Program-made: the position numbers and the translations under genes
In this document: positions 1-4,850 of the stretch, in pieces
Layout: every line of letters starts with the position of its first letter
Position numbering within the stretch: position 1 is the first letter of the stretch
Notes under the pieces: model-generated
The model's input: only the letters and a program-made list of their open reading frames with translations
Told to the model about the DNA's origin: nothing
The model's database searches: none
DNA from: Bacillota bacterium
GTDB lineage: Bacteria > Bacillota > Dehalobacteriia > UBA4068
DNA length: 8,165 nt
NCBI GenBank assembly: GCA_017439615.1
Contig: JAFSIU010000118.1
Coordinates: 1 to 8,165, forward strand
Direction: 5' to 3'

Positions 1-64
1 AACAATGCTTCTCAGACTATCCAGAGCCAGCAGCAGTCTCGCTAGTCTGCTCTGCTTAAACTAA
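1..64 (+). other. Possible 3' end of an upstream gene, frame undetermined
   Basis: These bases probably contain the end of a rightward gene that starts outside the window, because an intrinsic terminator follows at once. The three forward frames stop at 43-45 (TAG), 57-59 (TAA) and 62-64 (TAA). Frame 1 would end in a polar, Gln/Ser-rich tail (NNASQTIQSQQQSR) and has ordinary-looking codons. That is too short to assign a product or to choose a frame with certainty. Confidence 0.25.
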
Positions 65-71
65 AAAAATG

Positions 72-98
72 ACTCCGGCTTGCCGGAGTTATTTTTTT
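72..98 (+). terminator. Rho-independent terminator of the upstream unit
   Basis: ACTCCGGC at 72-79 pairs with GCCGGAGT at 82-89 and is followed by TATTTTTTT. This is a compact GC-rich hairpin with a U-tract, pointing rightward. It separates whatever lies upstream from the tRNA promoter that begins only a few bases further on. Confidence 0.85.
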
Positions 99-100
99 GA

Positions 101-129
101 TTGACAAATAAAGGGCGATAATATAAAAT
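101..129 (+). promoter_or_regulatory. Sigma-A-type promoter of the tRNA-Ala gene
   Basis: There is a perfect -35 box TTGACA at 101-106. After a 17-bp spacer comes TAAAAT at 124-129, which matches the -10 consensus at 5 of 6 positions. Transcription would begin near 136, a few bases before the mature tRNA 5' end at 141. This fits a monocistronic tRNA with a very short leader. Confidence 0.75.
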
Positions 130-140
130 ATCCACAGCAT

Positions 141-216
141 GGGCGATTAGCTCAGCTGGGAGAGCGCAGCGTTCGCAACGCTGAGGCCGTGGGTTCGATC
201 CCCATATCGTCCACCA
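141..216 (+). tRNA. tRNA-Ala (anticodon CGC)
   Basis: The 76-nt sequence folds as a complete cloverleaf. The acceptor stem GGGCGAT/ATCGTCC contains the G3:U70 wobble pair that marks alanine tRNAs. The D arm carries AGCTCAGCTGGGAGAGC. The anticodon stem CAGCG/CGCTG (167-171 and 179-183) closes a loop TTCGCAA whose anticodon CGC at 174-176 reads GCG. The T arm carries GGTTCGATCCC. The discriminator base is A213, and the 3' CCA (214-216) is encoded in the DNA. It has its own promoter and terminator, so it is a single-gene unit. Confidence 0.97.
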
Positions 217-221
217 AAAAA

Positions 222-258
222 AACAGACAAGGTCTGCTGTACCCTGTCTGTTTTTTGT
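222..258. terminator. Bidirectional terminator between tRNA-Ala and the hydrolase gene
   Basis: AACAGAC at 222-228 pairs with GTCTGTT at 246-252, and the stem extends inward through GG/CC with one mismatch. Rightward it is followed by a T-run (251-256). Leftward the run of A at 216-223 reads as eight T on the minus strand. It can therefore end both the tRNA transcript and the leftward hydrolase transcript, whose stop codon is at 263-265. Confidence 0.85.
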
Positions 259-262
259 TTGA

Positions 263-1102
263 TCATATTCCCAAAAGACCTTTTGCATTTTTATACATTA
301 TATTTTCTTGATCTTCTATGCTCAATGGTAGGCAGAGCAATTGATCCCTGCTCTTTTTTTGTTCTGACCATGGGCTGTCAGTACCGAAAACGATTCTTTC
401 ACTGCCAAAAAGCCTTACCATACGGCAAAAATCTTCGGCAGGCAAAAGTTTGGTTGCAGACTCATCATAATATCCATCGTCAAGCGCTTCAAAGCTTGCA
501 AGAGAAAAGGATGTATCAAGAAAAACTTTGGTATCAGCTAAAAGCTCTGCTGTCTGCTGCCAATTTCTCCAGCCACCCATATGCGCTGCTATAAGCTTGA
601 TATCACCTACCTGATGCAAGGCATTGCGTATCATTGCCGGTGAGCAATGCACCACACCGGGGAAGCCAATATCATCGCCTGCATGCATAACGACGAGCAA
701 ACCAAGCTCCCCTGCTCTTGCCAGAATGCGCAGGAAACGGATATCATCAATATCTGTCGCCTGATAGACAGGATGTATTTTTATGCCTTTCATACCTGCC
801 GCGGCAATGCGGCCAAGCTCTTTATGCCAATTCGGTGCATCAGGATGTATGCAGCCGAAATAAATGAGCCCATCACGACCCGTCATTTCGATGGATAAAT
901 CATTGATCGGACTGACCTTCAGCGGATTGGTTGCAACCGGCAGGATAACGGAATAATCTATTCCTGCATCCTGCATCGAGGCTTTGAGCTCATTGACAGT
1001 TCCTGTTGTATATGCCCGACAATGCGCCGCCTGCGACATTTTGCTGATAGCTGCAGCGGCAATTTTGTCAGGAAAGGTATGCGTATGGAAATCTATTATC
1101 AT
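263..1102 (-). CDS. Amidohydrolase-family TIM-barrel metal-dependent hydrolase
   Basis: This predicted 279-aa cytosolic protein belongs to the amidohydrolase-2 type (TIM-barrel metallo-hydrolase) group. The metal-site pattern is visible. MIIDFHTHTFP gives the HxH pair (H6, H8) at the end of the first strand. A lysine-rich strand GMKGIKIHP has H110. MHAG has H140, AAHMGGW has H174, and FGTDSPW supplies the catalytic-type Asp (D242). The substrate cannot be read from the sequence. An upstream in-frame Met would give 331 aa, but I chose 1102 because AAGGAG lies seven to eight bases before it and the extra 52 residues would cover the leader and promoter. The gene is monocistronic and convergent with the tRNA. 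It ends in TGA directly before a terminator, showing that TGA works as a stop in this genome. Confidence 0.88.
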   Translation of the reverse strand: MIIDFHTHTFPDKIAAAAISKMSQAAHCRAYTTGTVNELKASMQDAGIDYSVILPVATNPLKVSPINDLSIEMTGRDGLIYFGCIHPDAPNWHKELGRIAAAGMKGIKIHPVYQATDIDDIRFLRILARAGELGLLVVMHAGDDIGFPGVVHCSPAMIRNALHQVGDIKLIAAHMGGWRNWQQTAELLADTKVFLDTSFSLASFEALDDGYYDESATKLLPAEDFCRMVRLFGSERIVFGTDSPWSEQKKSRDQLLCLPLSIEDQENIMYKNAKGLLGI

Positions 1103-1125
1103 TTCAATGCTCCTTGCAAAGACAA

Positions 1126-1151
1126 TTCGATCAAAATTATTTCGATTAAAA
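1126..1151. repeat. Tandem direct repeat in the hydrolase leader
   Basis: TTCGATCAAAA (1126-1136) and TTCGATTAAAA (1141-1151) match at 10 of 11 positions with a 15-bp period. They lie just downstream of the predicted start site of the leftward transcript. Such placement fits a repressor roadblock site, but no regulator can be named and chance in AT-rich DNA is possible. Confidence 0.4.
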
Positions 1152-1177
1152 CTATTTTGCCGAATATTATGCAGTCT

Positions 1178-1206
1178 ATTATAAAAAGCACAACAGGCAT
1201 TGTCAA
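1178..1206 (-). promoter_or_regulatory. Perfect-consensus sigma-A promoter for the hydrolase
   Basis: On the minus strand TTGACA (1206-1201) and TATAAT (1183-1178) are separated by exactly 17 bp, so both hexamers and the spacing match the consensus. Transcription would start near 1170, leaving a leader of about 70 nt before the ATG at 1102. That leader contains two near-identical TTCGAT(C/T)AAAA copies (plus-strand sense) that might be an operator. Confidence 0.88.
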
Positions 1207-1306
1207 TGATTTGTCTGCTTGAACATCTCCGGAACTTTTTTATTGTTTCCACAGTCAAAAGAAAAACAATAACCTTTAATTAATAACATCAACTAATTAT
1301 AAATAT

Positions 1307-1329
1307 ATGCTTAATCCCTGTATAAGCAT
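1307..1329. repeat. Inverted repeat upstream of the secreted-protein promoter
   Basis: ATGCTTA (1307-1313) and TAAGCAT (1323-1329) form a perfect 7-bp inverted repeat with a 9-bp centre. It lies in the divergent intergenic region, 17 bp upstream of the -35 box at 1347. The position suits a transcription-factor site, but the identity is unknown. The rest of the 1207-1346 stretch is AT-rich and shows no gene. Confidence 0.35.
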
Positions 1330-1346
1330 GTTATTATATAAATATA

Positions 1347-1375
1347 TTGCAACAATATGAATTCTGTGCTATAAT
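1347..1375 (+). promoter_or_regulatory. Promoter with extended -10 for the secreted-protein pair
   Basis: TTGCAA at 1347-1352 is followed after 17 bp by TATAAT at 1370-1375. A TG immediately upstream (TGCTATAAT) makes it an extended -10 element. Transcription would begin near 1382, giving about 70 nt of leader before the 15-codon ORF and about 140 nt before the first long gene. Confidence 0.78.
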
Positions 1376-1454
1376 TTTCTCAGCTTAATATTCCTCACTT
1401 TTCACACCGAAGCAAAACCTGTTCCAAATGTTCCTGCCGAAAGGAGTATTTACA

Positions 1455-1502
1455 ATGGGCTTTACACCCGGCGAATATGTGCCAAATCTCAATGACACCT
1501 GA
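1455..1502 (+). CDS. 15-codon leader ORF with its own RBS
   Basis: The ORF encodes MGFTPGEYVPNLNDT and stops at TGA (1500-1502). A strong ribosome binding site, GAAAGGAG at 1439-1446, sits eight bases before the ATG, so it is probably translated. It ends 23 bases before the ATG of the next gene, in a different frame, and the next gene's own GAGGAGG lies between them. The FTPGEYVP stretch is reminiscent of the FxPGxxVP opening of small YjzC-like or zinc-ribbon proteins, so it could be a decayed remnant of one. It could also be a regulatory leader peptide. Neither is proven. Confidence 0.4.
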   Translation: MGFTPGEYVPNLNDT

Positions 1503-1525
1503 AAAGCTTTTGAGGAGGTATTGTT

Positions 1526-2023
1526 ATGAAATCAAAAATCCGCAGACTGCTTCTTGTTTGCGTTATGACCTGTTGTCTTTTTATGCCGACGGCTGCGATT
1601 GCCGAGAATATCAGCACCGCACCTATGATGCCGATCATGCCGCCGATCGCCAATGTGGAAGAATTGGAGCTGCTCCCTGTAGACCCTCTGCATGTGCATG
1701 ATTTCTCCCGGGGACCGTATTATGAATCAATTCACCGTGCAGGTCTTGGCCACCGTGAATATTATTTCTGCTCCGCCAATGACGGAGCCACGCAGGTAAC
1801 AGGGAATTATGATACCTATCCGGGCTGTCCGGATACTGCAGGAGTAGCTTCTAGCCCGGACTATAATGCATCAGAAATAGATGAAGAAAATAAAGTAAGA
1901 TATTTTTGCACCCCAAATCAAGATTGTATAATGGGTTCTTCCTTGGATAGAAATAATAATTGGATATATGCTGATATTTGGTGCGATAATTGTCTGTCGC
2001 GTTTTGATCCTACACTTCATTAG
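1526..2023 (+). CDS. Secreted protein of unknown function, cysteine-containing
   Basis: I do not recognise this 165-aa protein. It starts with a clear Sec signal peptide: positive MKSKIRR, a hydrophobic stretch to about residue 20, then PTAAIA with likely cleavage after A26 before ENIS. The mature part has a Pro/Met-rich N-terminus (APMMPIMPPI), a His-containing segment (H56, H58, H70, H76) and six cysteines (C82, C101, C128, C134, C153, C156), including a CxxC in IWCDNC. The cysteine number suggests disulphides or metal binding outside the membrane. GAGGAGG at 1511-1517 supports the start. It lies 32 bases before a lipoprotein gene, so the two are probably co-transcribed and may act together at the cell surface. 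Confidence 0.75.
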   Translation: MKSKIRRLLLVCVMTCCLFMPTAAIAENISTAPMMPIMPPIANVEELELLPVDPLHVHDFSRGPYYESIHRAGLGHREYYFCSANDGATQVTGNYDTYPGCPDTAGVASSPDYNASEIDEENKVRYFCTPNQDCIMGSSLDRNNNWIYADIWCDNCLSRFDPTLH

Positions 2024-2055
2024 CATTAGTGAAGAATATGAAAGGAGAAATGAAA

Positions 2056-2754
2056 ATGAGAAAATATCTTAATATTTTATTAGTTTTAACTTTGTTGTTT
2101 GTCCTTTCTGCCTGCACGGAAGCAGGTGAAGAAAAAGACTCAACAACATTAGCTGAGCATAAAACAATTGTAGAAGGTAAGTATGTATCAGCAAAGGATA
2201 TACCGCCGGCATTTTCTCTGCTTGATGGCGTTGAGAATGCCAATAATGAGATATTGCAGGCAAAGCAGAATAACTCTTCGGCAAACAACGACTTAAGTCA
2301 GCTATCCTATTACTATATTCCTACTTATGCAGATACTTGGTGTGAACCAATATGGCTGACTCTGAATGGCGGAAGCAACGGCAATATAGTAATAATCTAT
2401 CGCATCAAAGATGCACCTGAAGATTCGGGTAAATGGGCGCTGACTCTGCAATTCAACCGCGATGGTGATCATGGTGCGGTATTTCACCAAAATTTGGTAA
2501 GCATTTCTAGTGGCATTCCTCTTGAGACTTGCGAGGGAATCTACTATACTGACGTCTATAATCCCTCTGATAATGGAGAGTTATCACTCACACAATTTTG
2601 CTGGGTGCATGATGGCTATTCATTTATGATGCAGGTCTGGCCCGAGGTGATGGAGCAGATTCTGGAGAACGATCCCAATGCCCTGAAGGGCGCACCTTTT
2701 GAGCTGGAGAAAGTCATACTTGATGATGCCGCCGATGATGATGAGGTTGAATAA
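2056..2754 (+). CDS. Putative lipoprotein of unknown function
   Basis: This 232-aa protein begins MRKYLNILLVLTLLF and has a lipobox LSAC with the lipidated Cys at residue 20, so it should be anchored to the outer face of the membrane. The mature part opens with an acidic, Ser/Thr/Asn-rich linker and then a likely globular domain from about residue 85 to 222. It includes three further cysteines (C96, C159, C182), the segment WVHDGYSFMMQVWPEVME and a very acidic tail (DDAADDDEVE). The C-terminal part faintly recalls DUF4367-like domains, but this is not established. In-frame ATGs lie upstream, but AAAGGAG at 2041-2047 is eight bases before 2056, which decides the start. It is probably in an operon with the preceding secreted protein. 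Confidence 0.8.
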   Translation: MRKYLNILLVLTLLFVLSACTEAGEEKDSTTLAEHKTIVEGKYVSAKDIPPAFSLLDGVENANNEILQAKQNNSSANNDLSQLSYYYIPTYADTWCEPIWLTLNGGSNGNIVIIYRIKDAPEDSGKWALTLQFNRDGDHGAVFHQNLVSISSGIPLETCEGIYYTDVYNPSDNGELSLTQFCWVHDGYSFMMQVWPEVMEQILENDPNALKGAPFELEKVILDDAADDDEVE

Positions 2755-2801
2755 GCGCAAAACTTATTCCGAACAAAAACAGTCGTATGAATGAATCTTT
2801 A

Positions 2802-2830
2802 ACGCAGGGGTTGCGAAGCAACCCCTGCGT
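2802..2830. terminator. Strong 13-bp hairpin after the lipoprotein gene, terminator-like
   Basis: ACGCAGGGGTTGC (2802-2814) and GCAACCCCTGCGT (2818-2830) pair perfectly around a GAA loop. The stem is very stable, but the downstream sequence (CAGACTTCTTTGAC) lacks a proper U-tract, so it is an atypical terminator. It could instead protect the mRNA 3' end. A weaker hairpin, AGCAGC/GCTGTT at 2851-2872, is followed by CTTTTCATTTTT and may complete termination. Confidence 0.55.
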
Positions 2831-2899
2831 CAGACTTCTTTGACATGAGAAGCAGCTTGAAAAAAGGCTGTTCTTTTCATTTTTGGGAATTGAATTCTA

Positions 2900-2927
2900 T
2901 TGACTTCGAAAACAAAAATGATAAAAT
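2900..2927 (+). promoter_or_regulatory. Promoter of the desulfoferrodoxin gene
   Basis: TTGACT at 2900-2905 (5 of 6 to the -35 consensus) is followed after 16 bp by TAAAAT at 2922-2927 (5 of 6 to the -10 consensus). Transcription would start near 2934, about 44 bases before the ATG. I see no clear PerR-type palindrome here. Confidence 0.65.
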
Positions 2928-2977
2928 GAATATATCAGCAAAACAATTTGCTTTTGAAACGAAAGGAAGGGTTTATC

Positions 2978-3361
2978 ATGGAATTGAAATTCTTTATCTG
3001 TAATCATTGCGGCAATATCATCGCATTCACCAACAATAAGGGTGTACCCGTCAGCTGCTGCGGCGAACCAATGAAGGAATTGGTCCCCAACACCGAGGAT
3101 GCTTCTCAGGAGAAGCATGTTCCCGTTGTTGAAAGAGAAGAAAGACGCATCAAGGTCAAGATCGGCTCCGTTGAGCATCCCATGGTTGATGCACATTTCA
3201 TTGAATGGGTTTGCCTGCAGACCAAGCAGGGCAATCAGCGCAAATGGCTGAAACCCGGTGATGCTCCCGAAGTCTGCTTCAGCATCTGCAAGGATGATGA
3301 GCCCATCGCAGTGCTTGCATATTGCAATCTCCACGGTCTTTGGAAGGCAGAAGTCAAATAA
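2978..3361 (+). CDS. dfx: Desulfoferrodoxin (class I, 2Fe superoxide reductase)
   Basis: The protein reduces superoxide to hydrogen peroxide in the cytosol without producing oxygen, a typical anaerobe defence that draws electrons from rubredoxin or similar donors. At 127 aa it has the usual two-domain length. The N-terminal desulforedoxin domain keeps all four iron ligands (C8, C11, C27, C28 in CNHC and SCCG). The C-terminal superoxide reductase domain has the active-site set: E45-K46-H47 in EKHVP, H67 in EHPM, H73 in AHFIEW, and C116 with H119 in CNLHGLW. With both iron centres intact it should be fully active. GAAAGGAAGG at 2961-2970 fixes the start; an upstream in-frame ATG at 2948 has no such site. 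It is monocistronic between its own promoter and terminator. Confidence 0.97.
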   Translation: MELKFFICNHCGNIIAFTNNKGVPVSCCGEPMKELVPNTEDASQEKHVPVVEREERRIKVKIGSVEHPMVDAHFIEWVCLQTKQGNQRKWLKPGDAPEVCFSICKDDEPIAVLAYCNLHGLWKAEVK

Positions 3362-3380
3362 GCACAGACATATCAATTCA

Positions 3381-3418
3381 GGCAGTACCATTTCAAAATG
3401 GTACTGCCTTTTCATTTC
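3381..3418 (+). terminator. Rho-independent terminator of dfx
   Basis: GGCAGTACCATTT (3381-3393) pairs with AAATGGTACTGCC (3396-3408), a perfect stem of about 12 bp, followed by TTTTCATTTC. It lies 20 bases after the dfx stop codon. Confidence 0.88.
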
Positions 3419-3457
3419 GACGCTATATAAAAATTCTTGTATAAAAAATCTGTTTTT

Positions 3458-3490
3458 TGCATAAAATATTATGCATTATTATGCATAATG
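3458..3490. repeat. TGCAT palindrome array at the nadK-argR-recN promoter
   Basis: Three TGCAT cores lie at 3458-3462, 3472-3476 and 3482-3486. They form overlapping inverted repeats: TGCATAA-AATA-TTATGCA (3458-3475) and TGCAT-TATT-ATGCA (3472-3485). There is also a 10-bp tandem repeat, ATTATGCATT/ATTATGCATA (3468-3487). The 5-4-5 layout of the second palindrome is the same as that of ARG boxes (TGAAT-N4-ATTCA), although the core differs by one base. Because argR is in the downstream operon, autoregulation by ArgR is a reasonable but unproven reading. Confidence 0.5.
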
Positions 3491-3504
3491 TGATACAATA
3501 TAAT
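3489..3504 (+). promoter_or_regulatory. Probable promoter of the nadK-argR-recN operon
   Basis: Two overlapping -10 candidates are present: TACAAT at 3494-3499 preceded by TG (extended -10), and a perfect TATAAT at 3499-3504. No good -35 hexamer lies at the right distance; that position is occupied by the TGCAT repeats. Such a promoter may rely on the extended -10, or be controlled by a protein bound over the -35 region. Transcription would begin about 20 bases before the nadK ATG. Confidence 0.55.
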
Positions 3505-3528
3505 CAATAAAAGCAAAGAGGTAAAAGA

Positions 3529-4356
3529 ATGAAAATAGCCGTTATTCTTAATTATAAAAAAAATGAAACCGTAAGACTTGCCGAAGAGGTCTGCGCTTTT
3601 TTGACAGCGCGTGAATGTGAGCTTCAGATACCCGAAGGTACTCCCGGATATCGCGTTGAAGAGTGCCGCAATATCGATTTTTCTGATTGCCAGCTTGTGA
3701 TTCTTTTGGGTGGAGACGGCACACTTTTAGGGGCTTGCCATCTTGTACAGCACAATGTTCCACTGCTGACCGTTAATATGGGCAAAATGGGCTTTTTGAC
3801 CGAAGTGGAAAAAGCAGAGCTCTTCCCATCTCTTGAACAAATACTGCAGAAAGATTATTCTATCGAAGAGCTTCCGCTGCTTGATGCTGAAATCAGACGC
3901 GATGGTGAATGCATTTACAAAGACTTTGCACTTAATGATTTTGTACTTGACAGCGGTAGTTCATATCGTTCAATGAGCATCACCACAGAAATCAACGGCG
4001 AATTTGTCTCCACGCACAAATGCTCCGGTCTCATTTTTTCCTCGCCCACAGGCTCAACAGCATATGCCATCTCTGCCGGATGACCTGTCATAATGCCGCA
4101 AACCAAAGCACTTTTGCTCACACATATTGCTGCACACAGTCTTTATGCAAGACCGATAGTAACTCCCGAAGATGCAAAAATCCGTATTCTTTTCAGCAGC
4201 AACAGCACTTGCCGTGTCATTGCAGACGGTCAATTTGCCTTTGACTGCGAAACAGGAGATGAGATTTTCTACACACTATCTGACAAAAAGCTAAAATTGG
4301 TCAGACTAAAACCTGCACATTTCTTCACAACACTTAATAATAAATTGATAAAATAA
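3529..4356 (+). pseudogene. nadK: NAD kinase, interrupted by an in-frame TGA
   Basis: NAD kinase phosphorylates NAD+ to NADP+ using ATP or polyphosphate. The frame spans 275 codons before the TAA, the normal family length. Codons 1-184 contain GGDGT (61-65), the LND version of the NE/ND motif (N136, D137) and SPTGSTAYAISAG (172-184). Codon 185 is TGA (4081-4083), and the same frame then continues with a normal C-terminus from PVIMPQ through SLYARPI and VIADGQ. The family has SAGGP here, so a single GGA-to-TGA change explains the break. The usual Asp in the xDG before this motif is Ser166 (CSG). ATG at 4093 could restart an 87-aa fragment but lacks a good SD. AGAGG at 3517-3521 supports the main start. 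It could be a true pseudogene, a read-through gene or a sequence error. Confidence 0.85.
4081..4083 (+). other. nadK: Premature TGA replacing a conserved Gly codon in nadK
   Basis: The codon follows ...ATC TCT GCC GGA and precedes CCT GTC ATA, at the second Gly of the SAGGP motif. The base after the stop is C, the context generally regarded as the leakiest for UGA. No hairpin resembling a bacterial SECIS element is obvious downstream, and this family has no selenocysteine at the site. Confidence 0.9.
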
Positions 4357-4373
4357 CAGCAGGAGGATTAAAA

Positions 4374-4829
4374 ATGATTAAAAACGGCAGACATAAAATC
4401 ATACGCGACATTATCGAGAATAATAATATCGAAACACAGTTTCAGCTTACAGATGAACTGAAAAAGCACGGCTTCAATGTAACACAGGCAACCGTTTCCC
4501 GCGATATCAAGGAAATGGGGCTTATCAAAATCGCATATGGCGAAAATGCCTTCCGATACAGCTTCCCTGTCGGTATGATGGCAGGCAATGTCTATGAACG
4601 TGCAAAAAGAATGTTCCGTGATAATATACAAAAAATTGAAGGCAGCGAGAATATTATCGTTGTTAAAACCCTGCCCGGTGTTGCACAGGCTGTTGCTTCG
4701 TGCATTGATGGTTTGGGTTGGAAGGAGCTTTTGGGCTGTGTTGCCGGTGATGATACCATTATCATTGCTATTCGTGAACGCGATAGCCTGAATGAGCTTT
4801 GCAGACGCTTACAGGAATTGTGCATATAA
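4374..4829 (+). CDS. argR: Arginine repressor ArgR
   Basis: ArgR is a hexameric, arginine-responsive transcription factor controlling arginine synthesis and breakdown. The 151-aa length is typical. The N-terminal winged helix-turn-helix covers about residues 1-65, with the DNA-recognition segment ATVSRDIKEMGLIK (39-52; the conserved SR is at 42-43). The C-terminal domain (about 80-150) has PGVAQAVASCIDGLGW and VAGDDTIII (123-131), whose GDD contributes to arginine binding and trimer contacts. AGGAGG at 4361-4366 lies seven bases before the ATG. The gene starts 17 bases after nadK and ends 21 before recN, so the three form one operon. A TGCAT palindrome array at the operon promoter is a possible autoregulatory site. 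Confidence 0.96.
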   Translation: MIKNGRHKIIRDIIENNNIETQFQLTDELKKHGFNVTQATVSRDIKEMGLIKIAYGENAFRYSFPVGMMAGNVYERAKRMFRDNIQKIEGSENIIVVKTLPGVAQAVASCIDGLGWKELLGCVAGDDTIIIAIRERDSLNELCRRLQELCI

Positions 4830-4850
4830 ATCCGGGTTTGAGAGGAAATT

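Noticed and set aside
1..60. CAGCAG/CTGCT-rich stretch as a structured RNA or repeat
   Set aside because: The pairing is short and broken, and the segment is more simply the end of an upstream gene before a terminator.
1103..1258. Upstream start that would extend the hydrolase to 331 aa
   Set aside because: The extra 52 codons run through the perfect -10 box and the leader, while AAGGAG lies just before the ATG at 1102 and the HxH motif is normally close to the N-terminus.
1477..1701. 74-codon ORF overlapping the leader and the secreted-protein gene
   Set aside because: It lacks a ribosome binding site and overlaps the signal-peptide region of the better supported gene in another frame.
2897..3415. 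Leftward 172-codon ORF antisense to desulfoferrodoxin
   Set aside because: It mirrors the codon structure of a clearly recognised gene, covers that gene's promoter and terminator, and has no family features of its own.
4081..4083. TGA recoded as Gly (or Trp), as in some bacteria with altered codes
   Set aside because: The hydrolase gene ends in TGA directly before a terminator, Trp is encoded by TGG throughout, and no other long gene here contains an in-frame TGA. Sporulation genes also argue against the lineages known to read UGA as Gly.
4081..4140. Selenocysteine at the nadK TGA
   Set aside because: The family has Gly, not Cys, at this position, and I see no SECIS-like hairpin right after the codon.
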